Below, piece by piece: positions 25,376-36,138 of a stretch of DNA of 64,000 nt. Under the pieces are notes generated by a model. The model made no database searches. It saw only the letters and a program-made list of their open reading frames with translations, and was not told where the DNA came from. A program made the position numbers and the translations under genes. The stretch covers positions 310,001 through 374,000 of the forward strand of contig NC_013522.1 in NCBI RefSeq assembly GCF_000024905.1, in the 5' to 3' direction. Source of the stretch: Thermanaerovibrio acidaminovorans DSM 6589 (GTDB taxonomy: Bacteria; Synergistota; Synergistia; Synergistales; Synergistaceae). Numbering within the stretch: position 1 is the stretch's first letter; every line of letters starts with the position of its first letter.

Positions 25376-26728
25376 TCACTTTCCTACGCAGAAGTTCCGG
25401 AAGACCGCCTCCAGCACCTCCTCCGTGGGGTCCAGCCCCAGGGCGGAGGCCAGGTGACGCTGGGCCTCCAGCGCCAGCTGTGCGGTGGCGTCCAGGTAGG
25501 GGGATGACAGGGCCCCATCAAGGGCCTCCGCTGCCCTGGACAGGGCGTCCAGCTGGTGGCGGAACATGGTGACCGCCCCGTCCACCGCGGGGTTTGAGCA
25601 TATGGACCGGACCATCAGGTCCTTCAGCTCCTCCACCCCCTTGCCCGACAGGGCGGAGAGGGTCACGTTGGGGACCCTGGCGTCCCGGAGGACCTGGTCC
25701 CAGGATGGGTCCGTCCCCAGGTCCGCCTTGTTGAGCGCCGCCGCGGCGGGCATATCGAGGGACCCAAGTAGCTCCAGGTCCTCCCGGTGGGGGGGGCTGG
25801 AGCCGTCCAGCACCAGTACCCTAAGGTCTGCGGTGAGCATGGTCTCCCGGGCCAGCTTGACCCCCAGGGCCTCTATCGGATCGTTGGAGTCCCTTATGCC
25901 CGCAGTGTCCAGGAGCTTTATGGGCACGCCCCGGTGGATCACCGCCGCCTCCACCACGTCCCTGGTGGTGCCCGGTATGGGGGTGACTATGGCTCGGGCC
26001 TGTCGGGAGAGGCTGTTCAGCAGGGACGACTTGCCCACGTTGGGGCGTCCCACCAGGGTCACCTGGACTCCTTGGGAGAGGGCCATGCCCGCCAGGCCCC
26101 TCTGGTGGAGGTCCCGGATCCCCCGGGCTATCCGGGAGAGGTCCTCCCGGAGGCGCTCCCAGTCCAGGGGGGGTATCTCATCCTCCGGCATGTCCAAGGT
26201 GGCCTCCAGGTGGCTGCAGGCCCGGGTCAGGTCCCTCATGAGTTCTTCCATGGCCCGGCGGGTGGCCCCCGACAGGGACCCCATTGCGGCCTCCACCGCC
26301 TTGGGGCTTTGGCCGCTCACCAGGGCCATCACCGCGCTGGCGGCGCTCAGGTCCATCCGGCGATTAATCACCGCCCGACGGGTGAACTCCCCCCTCTCCG
26401 CCAGCCTGGCGCCGGCGGATATTAGGGCCTCCAGGCACATCTGGGCCACCAATGGACCCCCGTGACAGTGCACCTCCGCCGAGTCCTCCCCGGTGTAGCT
26501 CTTGGGGGCCTTGAAGTGGACCGCCAGCACCTCGTCGATGGGGTTGCCCCGGGGGTCCACCAGGTGGCCGTGTCTCATGGTCCAGGGGGGTGAGGACGAG
26601 AGGGGGGAGCGCCCCCGGAAGACCCGATCCACCACCTGGGCGCTCCCCCTGCCGGAGAGCCGGATCACCGCTATGCCCCCCTGGCCGAAGGGGGTGGATA
26701 TGGCGGCTATGACCTGCTCGTCCCTCAC
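25376..26728 (-). CDS. mnmE: tRNA modification GTPase MnmE
   Basis: 450 residues. With MnmG it installs the carboxymethylaminomethyl group on U34 of certain tRNAs. The N-terminal folate-binding domain begins IAAISTPFGQGGIAVIRLSG. The G domain has GRPNVGKSS (G1), GTTRD (G3 region), DTAG and NKAD. The C-terminus ends in the invariant CVGK. The GTG start follows the aminotransferase stop with no gap, so translation is coupled. mnmG is not in the window. Confidence 0.97.
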   Translation of the reverse strand: MRDEQVIAAISTPFGQGGIAVIRLSGRGSAQVVDRVFRGRSPLSSSPPWTMRHGHLVDPRGNPIDEVLAVHFKAPKSYTGEDSAEVHCHGGPLVAQMCLEALISAGARLAERGEFTRRAVINRRMDLSAASAVMALVSGQSPKAVEAAMGSLSGATRRAMEELMRDLTRACSHLEATLDMPEDEIPPLDWERLREDLSRIARGIRDLHQRGLAGMALSQGVQVTLVGRPNVGKSSLLNSLSRQARAIVTPIPGTTRDVVEAAVIHRGVPIKLLDTAGIRDSNDPIEALGVKLARETMLTADLRVLVLDGSSPPHREDLELLGSLDMPAAAALNKADLGTDPSWDQVLRDARVPNVTLSALSGKGVEELKDLMVRSICSNPAVDGAVTMFRHQLDALSRAAEALDGALSSPYLDATAQLALEAQRHLASALGLDPTEEVLEAVFRNFCVGK

Positions 26729-27940
26729 CTACCGGATCATCTCCCTCATGGCCTCCCCCAGGCGCCTCATGCCCTGGTCGGTCTGCTCCGGGGAGGCGAA
26801 GGTGTAGCAGAGCCGGATCTCCTGATCCCCCCCGTCCCGGTTGGGGTAGAAGGCCTTGCCGGGGACGAAGGCCACCTGTTTGTCCACCGCCACCTGGAAG
26901 AGGCGGTCGCAGTCTATCCCGTCCATCTTGACCCAGTAGAAGTAGCCCCCCTGGGGCTTGACCCAGTGGAGCTTCTCCAGGGGGAGGTGCCGTCTCATGG
27001 CGTCCTCCATGGCGTCCCGCTTCTTGCGGTAGTGGTCGATTATCTTGGGGAGGAAGGAGTCCAGGTGCCCCAGCCGGCAGTACTCGTAGACCATGGCCTG
27101 GGCCACAAGGCTGGTGCACACGTCCACCCCCTGCTTGAAGATGGCCATCTTGCGGATTATATCCTTGTGGCCGCAGCACCATCCAACCCGGGTTCCGGGG
27201 GCCAGGATCTTGGAGAAGGAGCCCGCGTAGATAACCACACCCCGGTCATCCAGGGAGAACAGGGTGGGCAGGTGCTCCCCCTCGAATCGCACGTAGCCGT
27301 AGGGATCGTCCTCCATTATGGCGAAGCCGTAGCGGTGGGCGTACTCGATGAGCTTACGGCGCCTCTCCAGCGACAGGGTGGTCCCCAGGGGGTTGTGGAA
27401 GTTGGCGATGGTGTAGCAGAGCTTCACCTTCTTGCCCTCCCGCTGGGCCCGCTCCACCTTCTCGGGGATCAGGTCCACCATCATGCCCTCGTCGTCGCAG
27501 GGGACGGTGAGGAACTTGGCCCCGTGGTTGTGCATGTTGAGGAAGACCCCCAGGAAGGAGGGCTCCTCCATGAGGATAAGGTCGTCCTTGTCGATCAGGG
27601 CCCAGCAGAGCAGGTCCGACACCTGGGACGAGCCGGCGGTTATGAGCATCTCGTCGTGCTCCAGCTTGCGGCCCATCCTGGGGGCGGTCCACTGGATCAG
27701 GAAGTCCTTCAGGGGGGCGTAGCCCTCGGTGGTCCCGTACTGGAGCACGTCCTTGCCCTGGGACTTTATTATCCCCGCCGCCTGGTAGAAGAGTTCCACC
27801 GGGAAGGCCTCCGGGTCCGGCATGCCCCCCGCGAAGGAGATTATCCCCGGACGCCTCACCAGGTGCAGCATTTCCCTTATGGGGGATGGACGCAGGTCCT
27901 TGACCCTCTCACCGTAGAGACCCTGGAAGAAACTGGACAA
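26729..27940 (-). CDS. PLP-dependent aminotransferase, class I/II (2-aminoadipate transaminase-like)
   Basis: 403 residues. The N-terminal REMLHLVRRPGIISFAGGMPDP is the pattern of the LysN/KAT II/MocR-type aminotransferase group. The PLP lysine lies in YAGSFSKILAPGTRVGW, and the DDPYG and NFHNPLG motifs are in place. The substrates of this group are typically branched, aromatic or 2-aminoadipate amino acids with 2-oxoglutarate. Such an enzyme fits amino-acid fermentation. The TTG start has GGAGGG six bases upstream. Chaining with mnmE looks organisational rather than functional. Confidence 0.85.
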   Translation of the reverse strand: MSSFFQGLYGERVKDLRPSPIREMLHLVRRPGIISFAGGMPDPEAFPVELFYQAAGIIKSQGKDVLQYGTTEGYAPLKDFLIQWTAPRMGRKLEHDEMLITAGSSQVSDLLCWALIDKDDLILMEEPSFLGVFLNMHNHGAKFLTVPCDDEGMMVDLIPEKVERAQREGKKVKLCYTIANFHNPLGTTLSLERRRKLIEYAHRYGFAIMEDDPYGYVRFEGEHLPTLFSLDDRGVVIYAGSFSKILAPGTRVGWCCGHKDIIRKMAIFKQGVDVCTSLVAQAMVYEYCRLGHLDSFLPKIIDHYRKKRDAMEDAMRRHLPLEKLHWVKPQGGYFYWVKMDGIDCDRLFQVAVDKQVAFVPGKAFYPNRDGGDQEIRLCYTFASPEQTDQGMRRLGEAMREMIR

Positions 27941-28065
27941 AGCGATCCCTCCTCGTCATTTTCTAGGGCCGGACGCCCGGCTGAATCCCTCAGCTTGGGC
28001 CCTTCTGGCCTTCAGACTAGATGATACACCATGGGGAGTCCGGATCGTTTGTGAAGTCCAGGGGC

Positions 28066-29193
28066 TCAGTCCTCGTTGAGGGCCATGTTGGAGTAGGCCT
28101 CCTCCAGCATCTGGCCGTAGGAGGTGGTGCCGTTGCCCCCGTAGAAGGAGAAACCTCCCATGAGCCTGGGCCTGTAGGGGGCCGCCTCCCCTTCCTCGAA
28201 CAGCTTGTTCAGCTGGGCCTTTATCCTGTCGAAAAGGGTCCTGGCCCCGGAGGAGGGGGTCTCGGGGAGCAAGAGAAGCACGCAATCGTCCTTCAGGTGG
28301 AAGGCCAGGTCTGAGGTGCGGATGGTCTTCTTCACCGTGGCGATGAGCCGATTGTAGGCCTCCTCTTGGAAGCTCCTGGGGATGGGGCCCTGGCTCAGGC
28401 TCTCCAGCTCCAGCTTTAGCAGCGCCATGGAGAGCCAGCGGCGGTACCGCCTGGCCCGCTCGATCTCCTCCTCACCCCTCCTTCGGGCGTACCGGTCCGA
28501 GTAGAGCCCGGTCTTGGGGTCCACAAAGTCCGAGTCGTCCCCGCCGGATCCCTCCCCCTTGGGTGAGAGTAGCACCAGGTCCTCCCCCTCCAGGGACCTC
28601 CGGAAGACCAGCCAACCGGTGCCCCCCAGCTCCAGCTCGTGGAGGGAGGGGTTGATCATCTTGTCCAGCTCCTTTCCCTCCAGGTCGTTGGTCCCCAGGA
28701 GCAGCTTCGCCTCCCGGTTGGCCTTGAGTATCACCCCTCCCTGTCCCCACAGGGCCGGCAGGGGGATCATGGAGGGTATGTCCAGCTCGGTCTCCAGCGA
28801 CTTGAGCTCCTGCTGGATATCGGATATGCTGATCTGCTCTGGGGATATAGGCTGGCGTTGGCCGCTCGGACCCTTGGATATCCCAAGGCTCACCAGTCCC
28901 ACCATGCCGGACGATGCCAGGGCCAGTCCAAGCCAGGAGACGATGGGGGTGACCCCCACTGCGGGGGACACGAAGGCCAGGACCAGCCCCTGGGCGGTCA
29001 GGTTGGTGAAGAAGGCCAGACCACCCCGGCGGGTTGACAGGTTCATGGAGTGGAACGCGGTGGCCGCCCCGTAGGCCACCAGGAAGAGCCCCCAAAGGGG
29101 CAGGGGTAGCCCCTCGGTGGGCCCGGAGCCCAGGGCGAGGAGCAGGGCCACCAGGGGAACGGATATTATGGGAGGAGAGGTGATCCACCGCAA
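28066..29193 (-). CDS. Membrane protein with a degenerate GGDEF-like domain
   Basis: 375 residues. Four membrane segments (about 7-115) are followed by a PAS-like middle (about 145-215) and a C-terminal domain that opens with DPKTGLYSDRYARRRGEEEIERARRYRR, the usual N-terminal signature of diguanylate cyclases. The GGDEF loop is replaced by LKDDC in AFHLKDDCVLLLLPET, so cyclase activity is unlikely. It may bind a nucleotide or act as a dimer scaffold. The start is a TTG with a GGGGG ribosome site. It is transcribed away from yhaM. Confidence 0.65.
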   Translation of the reverse strand: MRWITSPPIISVPLVALLLALGSGPTEGLPLPLWGLFLVAYGAATAFHSMNLSTRRGGLAFFTNLTAQGLVLAFVSPAVGVTPIVSWLGLALASSGMVGLVSLGISKGPSGQRQPISPEQISISDIQQELKSLETELDIPSMIPLPALWGQGGVILKANREAKLLLGTNDLEGKELDKMINPSLHELELGGTGWLVFRRSLEGEDLVLLSPKGEGSGGDDSDFVDPKTGLYSDRYARRRGEEEIERARRYRRWLSMALLKLELESLSQGPIPRSFQEEAYNRLIATVKKTIRTSDLAFHLKDDCVLLLLPETPSSGARTLFDRIKAQLNKLFEEGEAAPYRPRLMGGFSFYGGNGTTSYGQMLEEAYSNMALNED

Positions 29194-29219
29194 GGCGCCT
29201 ACCCCCTTCGATCGCTGCT

Positions 29220-29233
29220 GCGGCCTAGGCCGC
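29220..29233. repeat. 14-bp palindrome in a divergent promoter region
   Basis: GCGGCCTAGGCCGC is a perfect palindrome between the degenerate-GGDEF gene and yhaM. It could be an operator; no family is recognised. Confidence 0.3.
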
Positions 29234-29319
29234 CATGGGGTAAGATTAAACTATTGATCCGCATGATTCAAGCGCATAATAGGGATTTCCCTTTTTAATT
29301 TTAGAGCGGAGGTGGGTCC

Positions 29320-30321
29320 GTGGGAAGGGACGAGCTCATGACGGTGGAGGCGGTGCTCCGGCTGAGGCCCGGGGAGTCCTTCAAGGGGGTCTACGCGGTG
29401 CGGGACCTCCAGGCGAACCGGGACAGGGGGGGCGGCACCTACTGGTCGGTTACGGTGATGGACCCCACCGGGGCAATGGAGGGGAAGGCCTGGAGTAGCG
29501 CCCGGTGGCTGGACCGCCGGGAAGGGGAGCCGTTGAGCGAGGACCAGATCCAGTCCCTGAAAGGCATGTCGGTGGGGGTGGTGGGACAGGTGAAGGATTA
29601 CCGGGGGTCCCTCCAGGTGGACTTCCGGGAGCTGTACCGGCTGGACCAGGACAAGTACCCCCCTCTGGACCTGGTGCCCCGTTCCCCATTCCCCCAGGAG
29701 GAGCTGGAGGAGCGCTTCTGGAGGATCGTCGGGTCCTGCGGGGAGGAGCTGCGGGGCTTCCTTGAGGGAATCTTCGTTGGTGACCTGAGGGACAGGTTCT
29801 TCTCGTACCCTGCGGCGGTGTCCAACCACCATGCGTACCGGGCGGGGCTCTTGGAGCACACGGTTCACGTGGCGGAGGCGGCGCTGGGCATGTGCGGTCC
29901 CTACCGGGACGTGAGCCTGGAGGTAGTGGCGGCGGGGGCGTTGCTGCACGATCTGGGCAAGGTCAGGGCTTACCGGATGAGCCCCCTGCCGGAGGTGACC
30001 GTGGAAGGGAGCGTGCTGGATCACGTGGCCATGGGCTACGCCCTGTTCGAGGAGCTGGTGAGGGACCGGGGGCTCCGGGGGGAGCTGGCGGTCCACCTGG
30101 GGCACATAATACTGAGCCACCATGGCCAGAAGGAGTACGGCTCCCCGGTGGTTCCCCAGACGCTGGAGGCGCTCATCGTGTCCGCCGCGGACGAGCTGGA
30201 CTTTCATCTTTTCTGCTGCCGGGAGGGGCTCAGGTGGCTCCGGGACGGCCAGGCCGTATCGGACTTCAACCGGTCCACCCAGCGCAGGTTCTGGACCGGG
30301 GAGCTGCCCCAGCGGCCATGA
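29320..30321 (+). CDS. yhaM: YhaM-type 3'-5' exoribonuclease (OB-fold plus HD domain)
   Basis: 333 residues. The N-terminal OB-fold (about 15-110) is followed by an HD hydrolase domain with NHHAYRAGLLEHTVHV, GALLHDLGK (HD pair) and ILSHHGQKEYG. This is the layout of YhaM/CBF1, an RNA-degrading 3' exonuclease. The GTG start has GGAGG seven bases upstream. Its stop overlaps the start of the pseudouridine synthase gene (ATGA), so the two are co-translated. Confidence 0.88.
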   Translation: MGRDELMTVEAVLRLRPGESFKGVYAVRDLQANRDRGGGTYWSVTVMDPTGAMEGKAWSSARWLDRREGEPLSEDQIQSLKGMSVGVVGQVKDYRGSLQVDFRELYRLDQDKYPPLDLVPRSPFPQEELEERFWRIVGSCGEELRGFLEGIFVGDLRDRFFSYPAAVSNHHAYRAGLLEHTVHVAEAALGMCGPYRDVSLEVVAAGALLHDLGKVRAYRMSPLPEVTVEGSVLDHVAMGYALFEELVRDRGLRGELAVHLGHIILSHHGQKEYGSPVVPQTLEALIVSAADELDFHLFCCREGLRWLRDGQAVSDFNRSTQRRFWTGELPQRP

Positions 30322-31226
30322 GGACCTACAGGATCCCCCCCGATCAGGAGGGGCGCAGGCTGGACAGGCTCATTCGGGAGTGGTGGCCAGAGGTGAACAT
30401 GGGACTCCGGATGGGGGCCATAAGGCGCGGCCAGGTCCGGCTGGACGGCAGGCGGGTGCCCTGCTCCCAGCGGCTGTTGGAGGGGCAGGAGCTGACGGTC
30501 CCCTGGGACCAGGAGCCAAGGCGGTCCGGATCTGGGACCCCATGCCCAGCCGAGGGCAGGGAGTTGCCCCGGTGGGTTATCCACTGGGACCGGAGGCTAC
30601 TGGTGGCGAACAAGCCCGCCGGGTGGATATGCCAGCCCGGGGGAGGCAGGGGGACCAGCCTGCCCGAGGAGGTGTGGCGCCTTTTGGGGGTTGACCGGGG
30701 GCCCGTGCCCTCCCACAGGCTGGACGTGAACACCACCGGGGTGGTGCTGGTGCCGCTGGACGGGGCCCTTGGGCGGGAGCTCCACCGGCTGTTCCGGGAG
30801 GGGACCATCAGGAAGCTCTACTGGGCGCTGGTGAGGGGCACCTGCGTTGGGGAGGCTTTGGTGGACCTGCCGCTGTCCAAGGACGGAAGGGGCAACGTGA
30901 CCCCTTCGCCCTCAGGGCAACCCGCCAGGTCGGTGGTGCGTCCCCTGGCCGTTCGGGGTGGTTTCTCCCTGGTGGAGGTGGAGCTTCTCACCGGACGCCA
31001 GCACCAGGCCCGGGTCCACCTGGCCCACCTGGGGCTTCCGATCCTCGGGGACGTCAGGTACGGGGTGAGGTTCCGGGGGGTGGGGAGAACCATGCTCCAC
31101 GCCCGAAGGGTGCTGTTGCCATTTGGCGAGTCCCTGGGGGACCTGGCCGGTGCGGCCTTTGAGGCCCCCCTCTATCCGGACATGGCGGAGGCGGCCAGAC
31201 GCCTGGGGCTCGGGGATTTCACCTAG
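30318..31226 (+). CDS. RluA-family pseudouridine synthase
   Basis: 302 residues. An S4-like RNA-binding N-terminus (about 1-60, with RRLDRLIREWWPE) precedes the catalytic domain. The catalytic Asp lies in VPSHRLDVNTTGVVLV, and the later LLTGRQHQARVHLAHLGLPILGD segment is the RluA motif III. The family makes pseudouridine in 23S rRNA or tRNA; the exact site cannot be told. The reading frame extends much further upstream within yhaM, but that part is not conserved and the ATG at 30318 matches the family start. Confidence 0.9.
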   Translation: MRTYRIPPDQEGRRLDRLIREWWPEVNMGLRMGAIRRGQVRLDGRRVPCSQRLLEGQELTVPWDQEPRRSGSGTPCPAEGRELPRWVIHWDRRLLVANKPAGWICQPGGGRGTSLPEEVWRLLGVDRGPVPSHRLDVNTTGVVLVPLDGALGRELHRLFREGTIRKLYWALVRGTCVGEALVDLPLSKDGRGNVTPSPSGQPARSVVRPLAVRGGFSLVEVELLTGRQHQARVHLAHLGLPILGDVRYGVRFRGVGRTMLHARRVLLPFGESLGDLAGAAFEAPLYPDMAEAARRLGLGDFT

Positions 31227-31305
31227 TCGCAGAATCGTCTAGCAAGTGTATTTGGTATTCAGTGCATATATAAAATTTTTCCAAAAAATCAGTCCCGTTT
31301 GACTC

Positions 31306-31334
31306 TTTACTGAAAGTTCCGGTTGGAATAGAAT
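31306..31334 (+). promoter_or_regulatory. Promoter of glutamate dehydrogenase
   Basis: TTTACT and TAGAAT with 17-nt spacing. A TTGACT at 31299 is too far from this -10 to pair with it. The leader is about 80 nt and contains a TTTGTG/CACAAA inverted repeat. Confidence 0.5.
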
Positions 31335-31423
31335 AGGCCTGGGGTTTGTGGGGTTCCTTCACAAACATTTTAGGTTGGTTCCGTGCAGGGCCTTTGGCCT
31401 AAAAAGACAAGGAGGGATTCGTA

Positions 31424-32698
31424 ATGGCAGTTACGAAGAGGACTTCCAGCAACGTTCTTCTGGACACGGCGCTCAAGAACTTCTACGCCGCCGCGGAGGA
31501 GATGGGGCTGGACGAGGGTCTCATCGAGATCCTGAGCAGGGCGGAGAGGAAGCTTTGCGTCTCCATTCCCGTCACCATGGACGACGGCACCGTGAAGGTG
31601 TTCGAGGGCTACCGGGTCCAGTACTCCACCGCCCTGGGTCCTGCCAAGGGTGGCATCCGGTTCCACCCGGACGTGACCCTTGAGGAGTGCGAGGCCCTGG
31701 CGTGTCTCATGGCCTGGAAGTGCTCTCTGGCCGGAATCCCTTACGGCGGCGGCAAGGGCGGTGTGGCCTGCAACCCCCTGGAGCTGTCCACCGCTGAGAA
31801 GGAGAGGATCTCCCGCACCTTCGCCGCTCGCATAGAGCCCCTGGTGGGCGCCTGGACCGACGTTCCCGCCCCGGACGTGAACACCGGCGGCCAGGAGATG
31901 GTCTGGTTCATGGACACCATAAGCAAGATGCGCAATCGCCTGGAGCCCGCCATCTTCACCGGCAAGCCGGTCTCCCTGTGGGGCTCCAAGGGGCGCACCG
32001 AGGCCACCGGCGCCGGCGTGGCCACCTGCGTGAGGGAGGTCCTGAAGGCCGCCGGCCGGGATGTGAAGGGTGCCACCGCCATCATCCAGGGCTTCGGCAA
32101 CGTGGGCACCCACTGCGCCCTCACCCTGGTTGACATGGGGGCCAAGGTTTTGGCCATCAGCGACATCACCGGCGGCTACTACTGCCCCGACGGGATCGAC
32201 GTCAAGAAGGCCTTCGATCACGTGACCAACCACCCCAAGCACCTGCTGGAGGGCTACGAGCAGCCGGGTCTCCAGAAGATCGCCGGGGAGGATATCCTCT
32301 ACCTGGAGGCGGACGTGCTCTGCCCCTGCGCCCTTGAGGGGGTCATCAACGGGGACAACGCCCACAAGATCAAGGCCAAGTTCATCGTGGAGGGTGCCAA
32401 TGGCCCCGTCACCCCCGAGGGAGATGCGGCCCTTCCCAAGGACGTGCTGGTGGTGCCCGACTTCCTGGCCAACTCCGGCGGCGTGGTGGGTTCCTACTTC
32501 GAGTGGGTCCAGGACCTGATGGGCTTCTTCTGGACCAAGGAGGAGTACAACCAGCGGCTGCTTACCCTCATGGCGGACAACTTCTGGCGGGTGTGGAACT
32601 ACAGCAAGGAGCACAACGTCTCCATGAGGAAGGGGGCCTTCATGGTGGCCATCAAGCGGGTGGCCGACGCGGTCAAGATGCGGGGCGTGTTCCTCTAG
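31424..32698 (+). CDS. gdhA: Glutamate dehydrogenase
   Basis: 424 residues of the hexameric Glu/Leu/Phe/Val dehydrogenase family. It oxidises glutamate to 2-oxoglutarate and ammonia with NAD(P)+. The substrate-binding PAKGGIRFHPDVT, the catalytic KCSLAGIPYGGGKGGV (with its lysines) and the dinucleotide-binding GFGNVGTHCA are clear. AAGGAGGG is seven bases before the ATG. As a single-gene unit with strong signals it is probably highly expressed, supplying 2-oxoglutarate to the succinyl-CoA and propionate route. Confidence 0.95.
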   Translation: MAVTKRTSSNVLLDTALKNFYAAAEEMGLDEGLIEILSRAERKLCVSIPVTMDDGTVKVFEGYRVQYSTALGPAKGGIRFHPDVTLEECEALACLMAWKCSLAGIPYGGGKGGVACNPLELSTAEKERISRTFAARIEPLVGAWTDVPAPDVNTGGQEMVWFMDTISKMRNRLEPAIFTGKPVSLWGSKGRTEATGAGVATCVREVLKAAGRDVKGATAIIQGFGNVGTHCALTLVDMGAKVLAISDITGGYYCPDGIDVKKAFDHVTNHPKHLLEGYEQPGLQKIAGEDILYLEADVLCPCALEGVINGDNAHKIKAKFIVEGANGPVTPEGDAALPKDVLVVPDFLANSGGVVGSYFEWVQDLMGFFWTKEEYNQRLLTLMADNFWRVWNYSKEHNVSMRKGAFMVAIKRVADAVKMRGVFL

Positions 32699-32716
32699 GT
32701 CGAATTTCACCACCTG

Positions 32717-32751
32717 GCGGAGGGGCGGGGGAACCCGCCCCTCCGCTTTTT
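32717..32751 (+). terminator. Terminator of gdhA
   Basis: A perfect 13-bp stem (GCGGAGGGGCGGG / CCCGCCCCTCCGC), GGAA loop and TTTTT tail, 18 nt after the stop. Very strong. Confidence 0.95.
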
Positions 32752-32776
32752 CCCCCTGGGATCTGGAGCTTAGCCC

Positions 32777-34543
32777 CTATGCCAGCGAAGGGGGAAGATG
32801 TACGGGGGACGACATGTCGTCCACCTTGAAGTGCCGCACCGCCTCCCGGAGGGCCTCAGAGGTTTTAACCAAGTCCTCCGATCCCTGGGCGATCCGCTCC
32901 GCTGCGGCTGACACCTCCGCCACCTGGGACCTCACCACCTCGGATGCGTTGGCCGCCTGAAGGACCTTGGAGGCCACGTCCTGTACCGCCGAGGCTATCT
33001 CCTGGCTGGAGGCCGCCTGCTCCTCCGCCACCGCCGCCAGGTCCTGGGTCGCATTGGAGATCCTGCCTAGGGAGTCCATGATCCTTTCAATGGTGGCCCG
33101 GGTCTCCTCCGCCAGCTCTTTGGACGACTGGCTCTCCTGGGCGTTTCTCTGGGAGGCGGATATCACCGTCCCAAGCTCCCGGCCTATCCCGTCCGCCAGC
33201 TCCGCGATCCTAGAAGCCGCCTGGTTGCTCTCCTCCGCCAGCTTGCGAACCTCCTCGGCCACCACCGCGAAGCCCTTGCCCGCATCCCCCGCCCGGGCGG
33301 CCTCAATTGCGGCGTTCAGCGCCAGAAGGTTCGTCTGGTCCGCTATCTGGCCGATCTGGCCGACGAAGGACTGGATCTGGTGTGCCATCTCGCCCAGGGA
33401 AGCCACCATCTCAGCGGATCGGGAGGCCTCCTCCGCCACCTTCGCTATACTGGAGGCCGCCTTGGCCACCGCTCTTGCGCCTTCCTCCCCGGCGCTCCTG
33501 GCCTGGTCCACCTCGGCGGCTATGTCGGTGCTGCGCTGGGCCACCGCCTGGGCGCCGCTGGCCACCTCCTCGACGCTGGCGTTTATCTCCTGGCTTGCTG
33601 CCCCCAGCTCGTTCATCCGGGAGGCTACTTCGTCAACCGAGGCCCTGGACTCCTGGGCGGAGGCGGAGGACTCCTCCGCCAGGGCGGAGAAGTCCTCCGC
33701 ACGGGAGGCCACATCGGATGCCTGTCTAAGAACCTGCTCAATCGTGGACCTGATCTGGAGCACCGCTTCAAATAGGGCGTCCCCCAGGCGTCCCATCTCG
33801 TCCCTTCCCTGGGCGCCTATCTGATCCCTGGATAAGGTTAGATCCCCGTCCCTAACCCTCTCCAGGGCGCTCAGGGCGGATCTAACGGAGCCCGCTATGC
33901 GTTGAGAAATGACGGCCCCAAGTAGAGCCATGACCAGCAGCGATCCAATGGACATCACAACCAGGAGGTAGAGCGCCCGGGCGGCGCTTTGATCGTTCTG
34001 GTCTTTGACTTTCTCGGCGAACTCCACGTTGAAATTGGCTAGCGCCTCAATCTCCCCGATGAGCCTTTTAATGGCCGGTATGGCCTCGGCCTTGAAGTAG
34101 TCCTCCGCCTGCTCCTTTAACCCCTCTTTAGACAGCTCCAGCACCTTCCTCCATTTGGCCCGCCAGTCGGTCATGGCCTCATGGACTTTTCGCAGGTGTT
34201 CCACCTCGAAGCTTTCCAACTTCGTCTTGCCGTAGAGCTCCAGGTTAGAGTCGTTGGCCTTGACCAGCTCGCCTATCCGTTGAACCAGCTCGTCCCGCTC
34301 CGCATCGCTATCTGCAACTATGATTTCCGATACCAGTCCCTTAATCAACGCCGCGTTAGCCTTGGTGTCTATGAGCCAGCGGATCGGGAGAAGCTGATCC
34401 TGGTACATGTCCTCCAAGTTGCGGTTGCTTTGGGACAGGAACCGGTAGCCGGTGGCGGAGGCGACTCCAAGGCCAAGCAGCCCAACCCCGATGAGGACCC
34501 ACATCTTGCCCTTGATGCTCATGTCTCTTAGCCATGACGACAT
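32777..34543 (-). CDS. Methyl-accepting chemotaxis protein with a four-helix-bundle sensor
   Basis: 588 residues. Membrane segments near 15-33 and 188-210 enclose a helical sensor of about 150 residues without Cache motifs, which fits the 4HB_MCP class. HAMP and the signalling coiled coil follow, with the conserved hairpin ([13 protein letters not shown], then [15 protein letters not shown]). Start 34543 is chosen because AGGGGG lies eight bases upstream; a GTG at 34552 is too close to it. The C-terminus carries no CheR-binding pentapeptide. The ligand cannot be told from the sequence. Confidence 0.88.
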   Translation of the reverse strand: MSSWLRDMSIKGKMWVLIGVGLLGLGVASATGYRFLSQSNRNLEDMYQDQLLPIRWLIDTKANAALIKGLVSEIIVADSDAERDELVQRIGELVKANDSNLELYGKTKLESFEVEHLRKVHEAMTDWRAKWRKVLELSKEGLKEQAEDYFKAEAIPAIKRLIGEIEALANFNVEFAEKVKDQNDQSAARALYLLVVMSIGSLLVMALLGAVISQRIAGSVRSALSALERVRDGDLTLSRDQIGAQGRDEMGRLGDALFEAVLQIRSTIEQVLRQASDVASRAEDFSALAEESSASAQESRASVDEVASRMNELGAASQEINASVEEVASGAQAVAQRSTDIAAEVDQARSAGEEGARAVAKAASSIAKVAEEASRSAEMVASLGEMAHQIQSFVGQIGQIADQTNLLALNAAIEAARAGDAGKGFAVVAEEVRKLAEESNQAASRIAELADGIGRELGTVISASQRNAQESQSSKELAEETRATIERIMDSLGRISNATQDLAAVAEEQAASSQEIASAVQDVASKVLQAANASEVVRSQVAEVSAAAERIAQGSEDLVKTSEALREAVRHFKVDDMSSPVHLPPSLA

Positions 34544-34583
34544 TAGAAGCACCCCCTATTCTAAATAGTTATAATGTACCACG

Positions 34584-34596
34584 ATCCAATTTGGAT
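34584..34596. repeat. 13-nt palindrome between chemoreceptor gene 2 and eno
   Basis: ATCCAA-T-TTGGAT lies about 40 nt upstream of the chemoreceptor start in the divergent intergenic region, where an operator might sit. No convincing full promoter could be placed on either strand, though TATAAT-like hexamers occur near 34569 (plus strand) and TAACAT near 34676. Confidence 0.3.
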
Positions 34597-34683
34597 TGCA
34601 TGGCCGTTTGGTTAATCTTTAGTGCTAAAGTTTTCGTGGTTTTGATAAATGTTTATCTCATCCCACTCCTTGTGGTAACATAG

Positions 34684-36036
<1,353 letters not shown>

Positions 36037-36087
36037 GGCGCGTATCCTCATCAAGGAGCGTAAGATACCTATCTTCTGATCGTCCAC

Positions 36088-36111
36088 GGGGGGCCATGGT
36101 GCCCCCCTTTT
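36088..36111 (+). terminator. Terminator of eno
   Basis: A 7-bp stem (GGGGGGC / GCCCCCC) with a CATGGT loop and TTTT, enclosed by a weaker CGTCC/GGACG pair. Confidence 0.75.
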
Positions 36112-36138
36112 GGACGTCCCAGGTTGGAGGGTGATGAA

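Noticed and set aside
29892-30317. Upstream extension of the pseudouridine synthase frame
   Set aside because: It overlaps yhaM entirely, is Arg/Gly/Pro-rich without similarity to the family, and a proper start exists at 30318.
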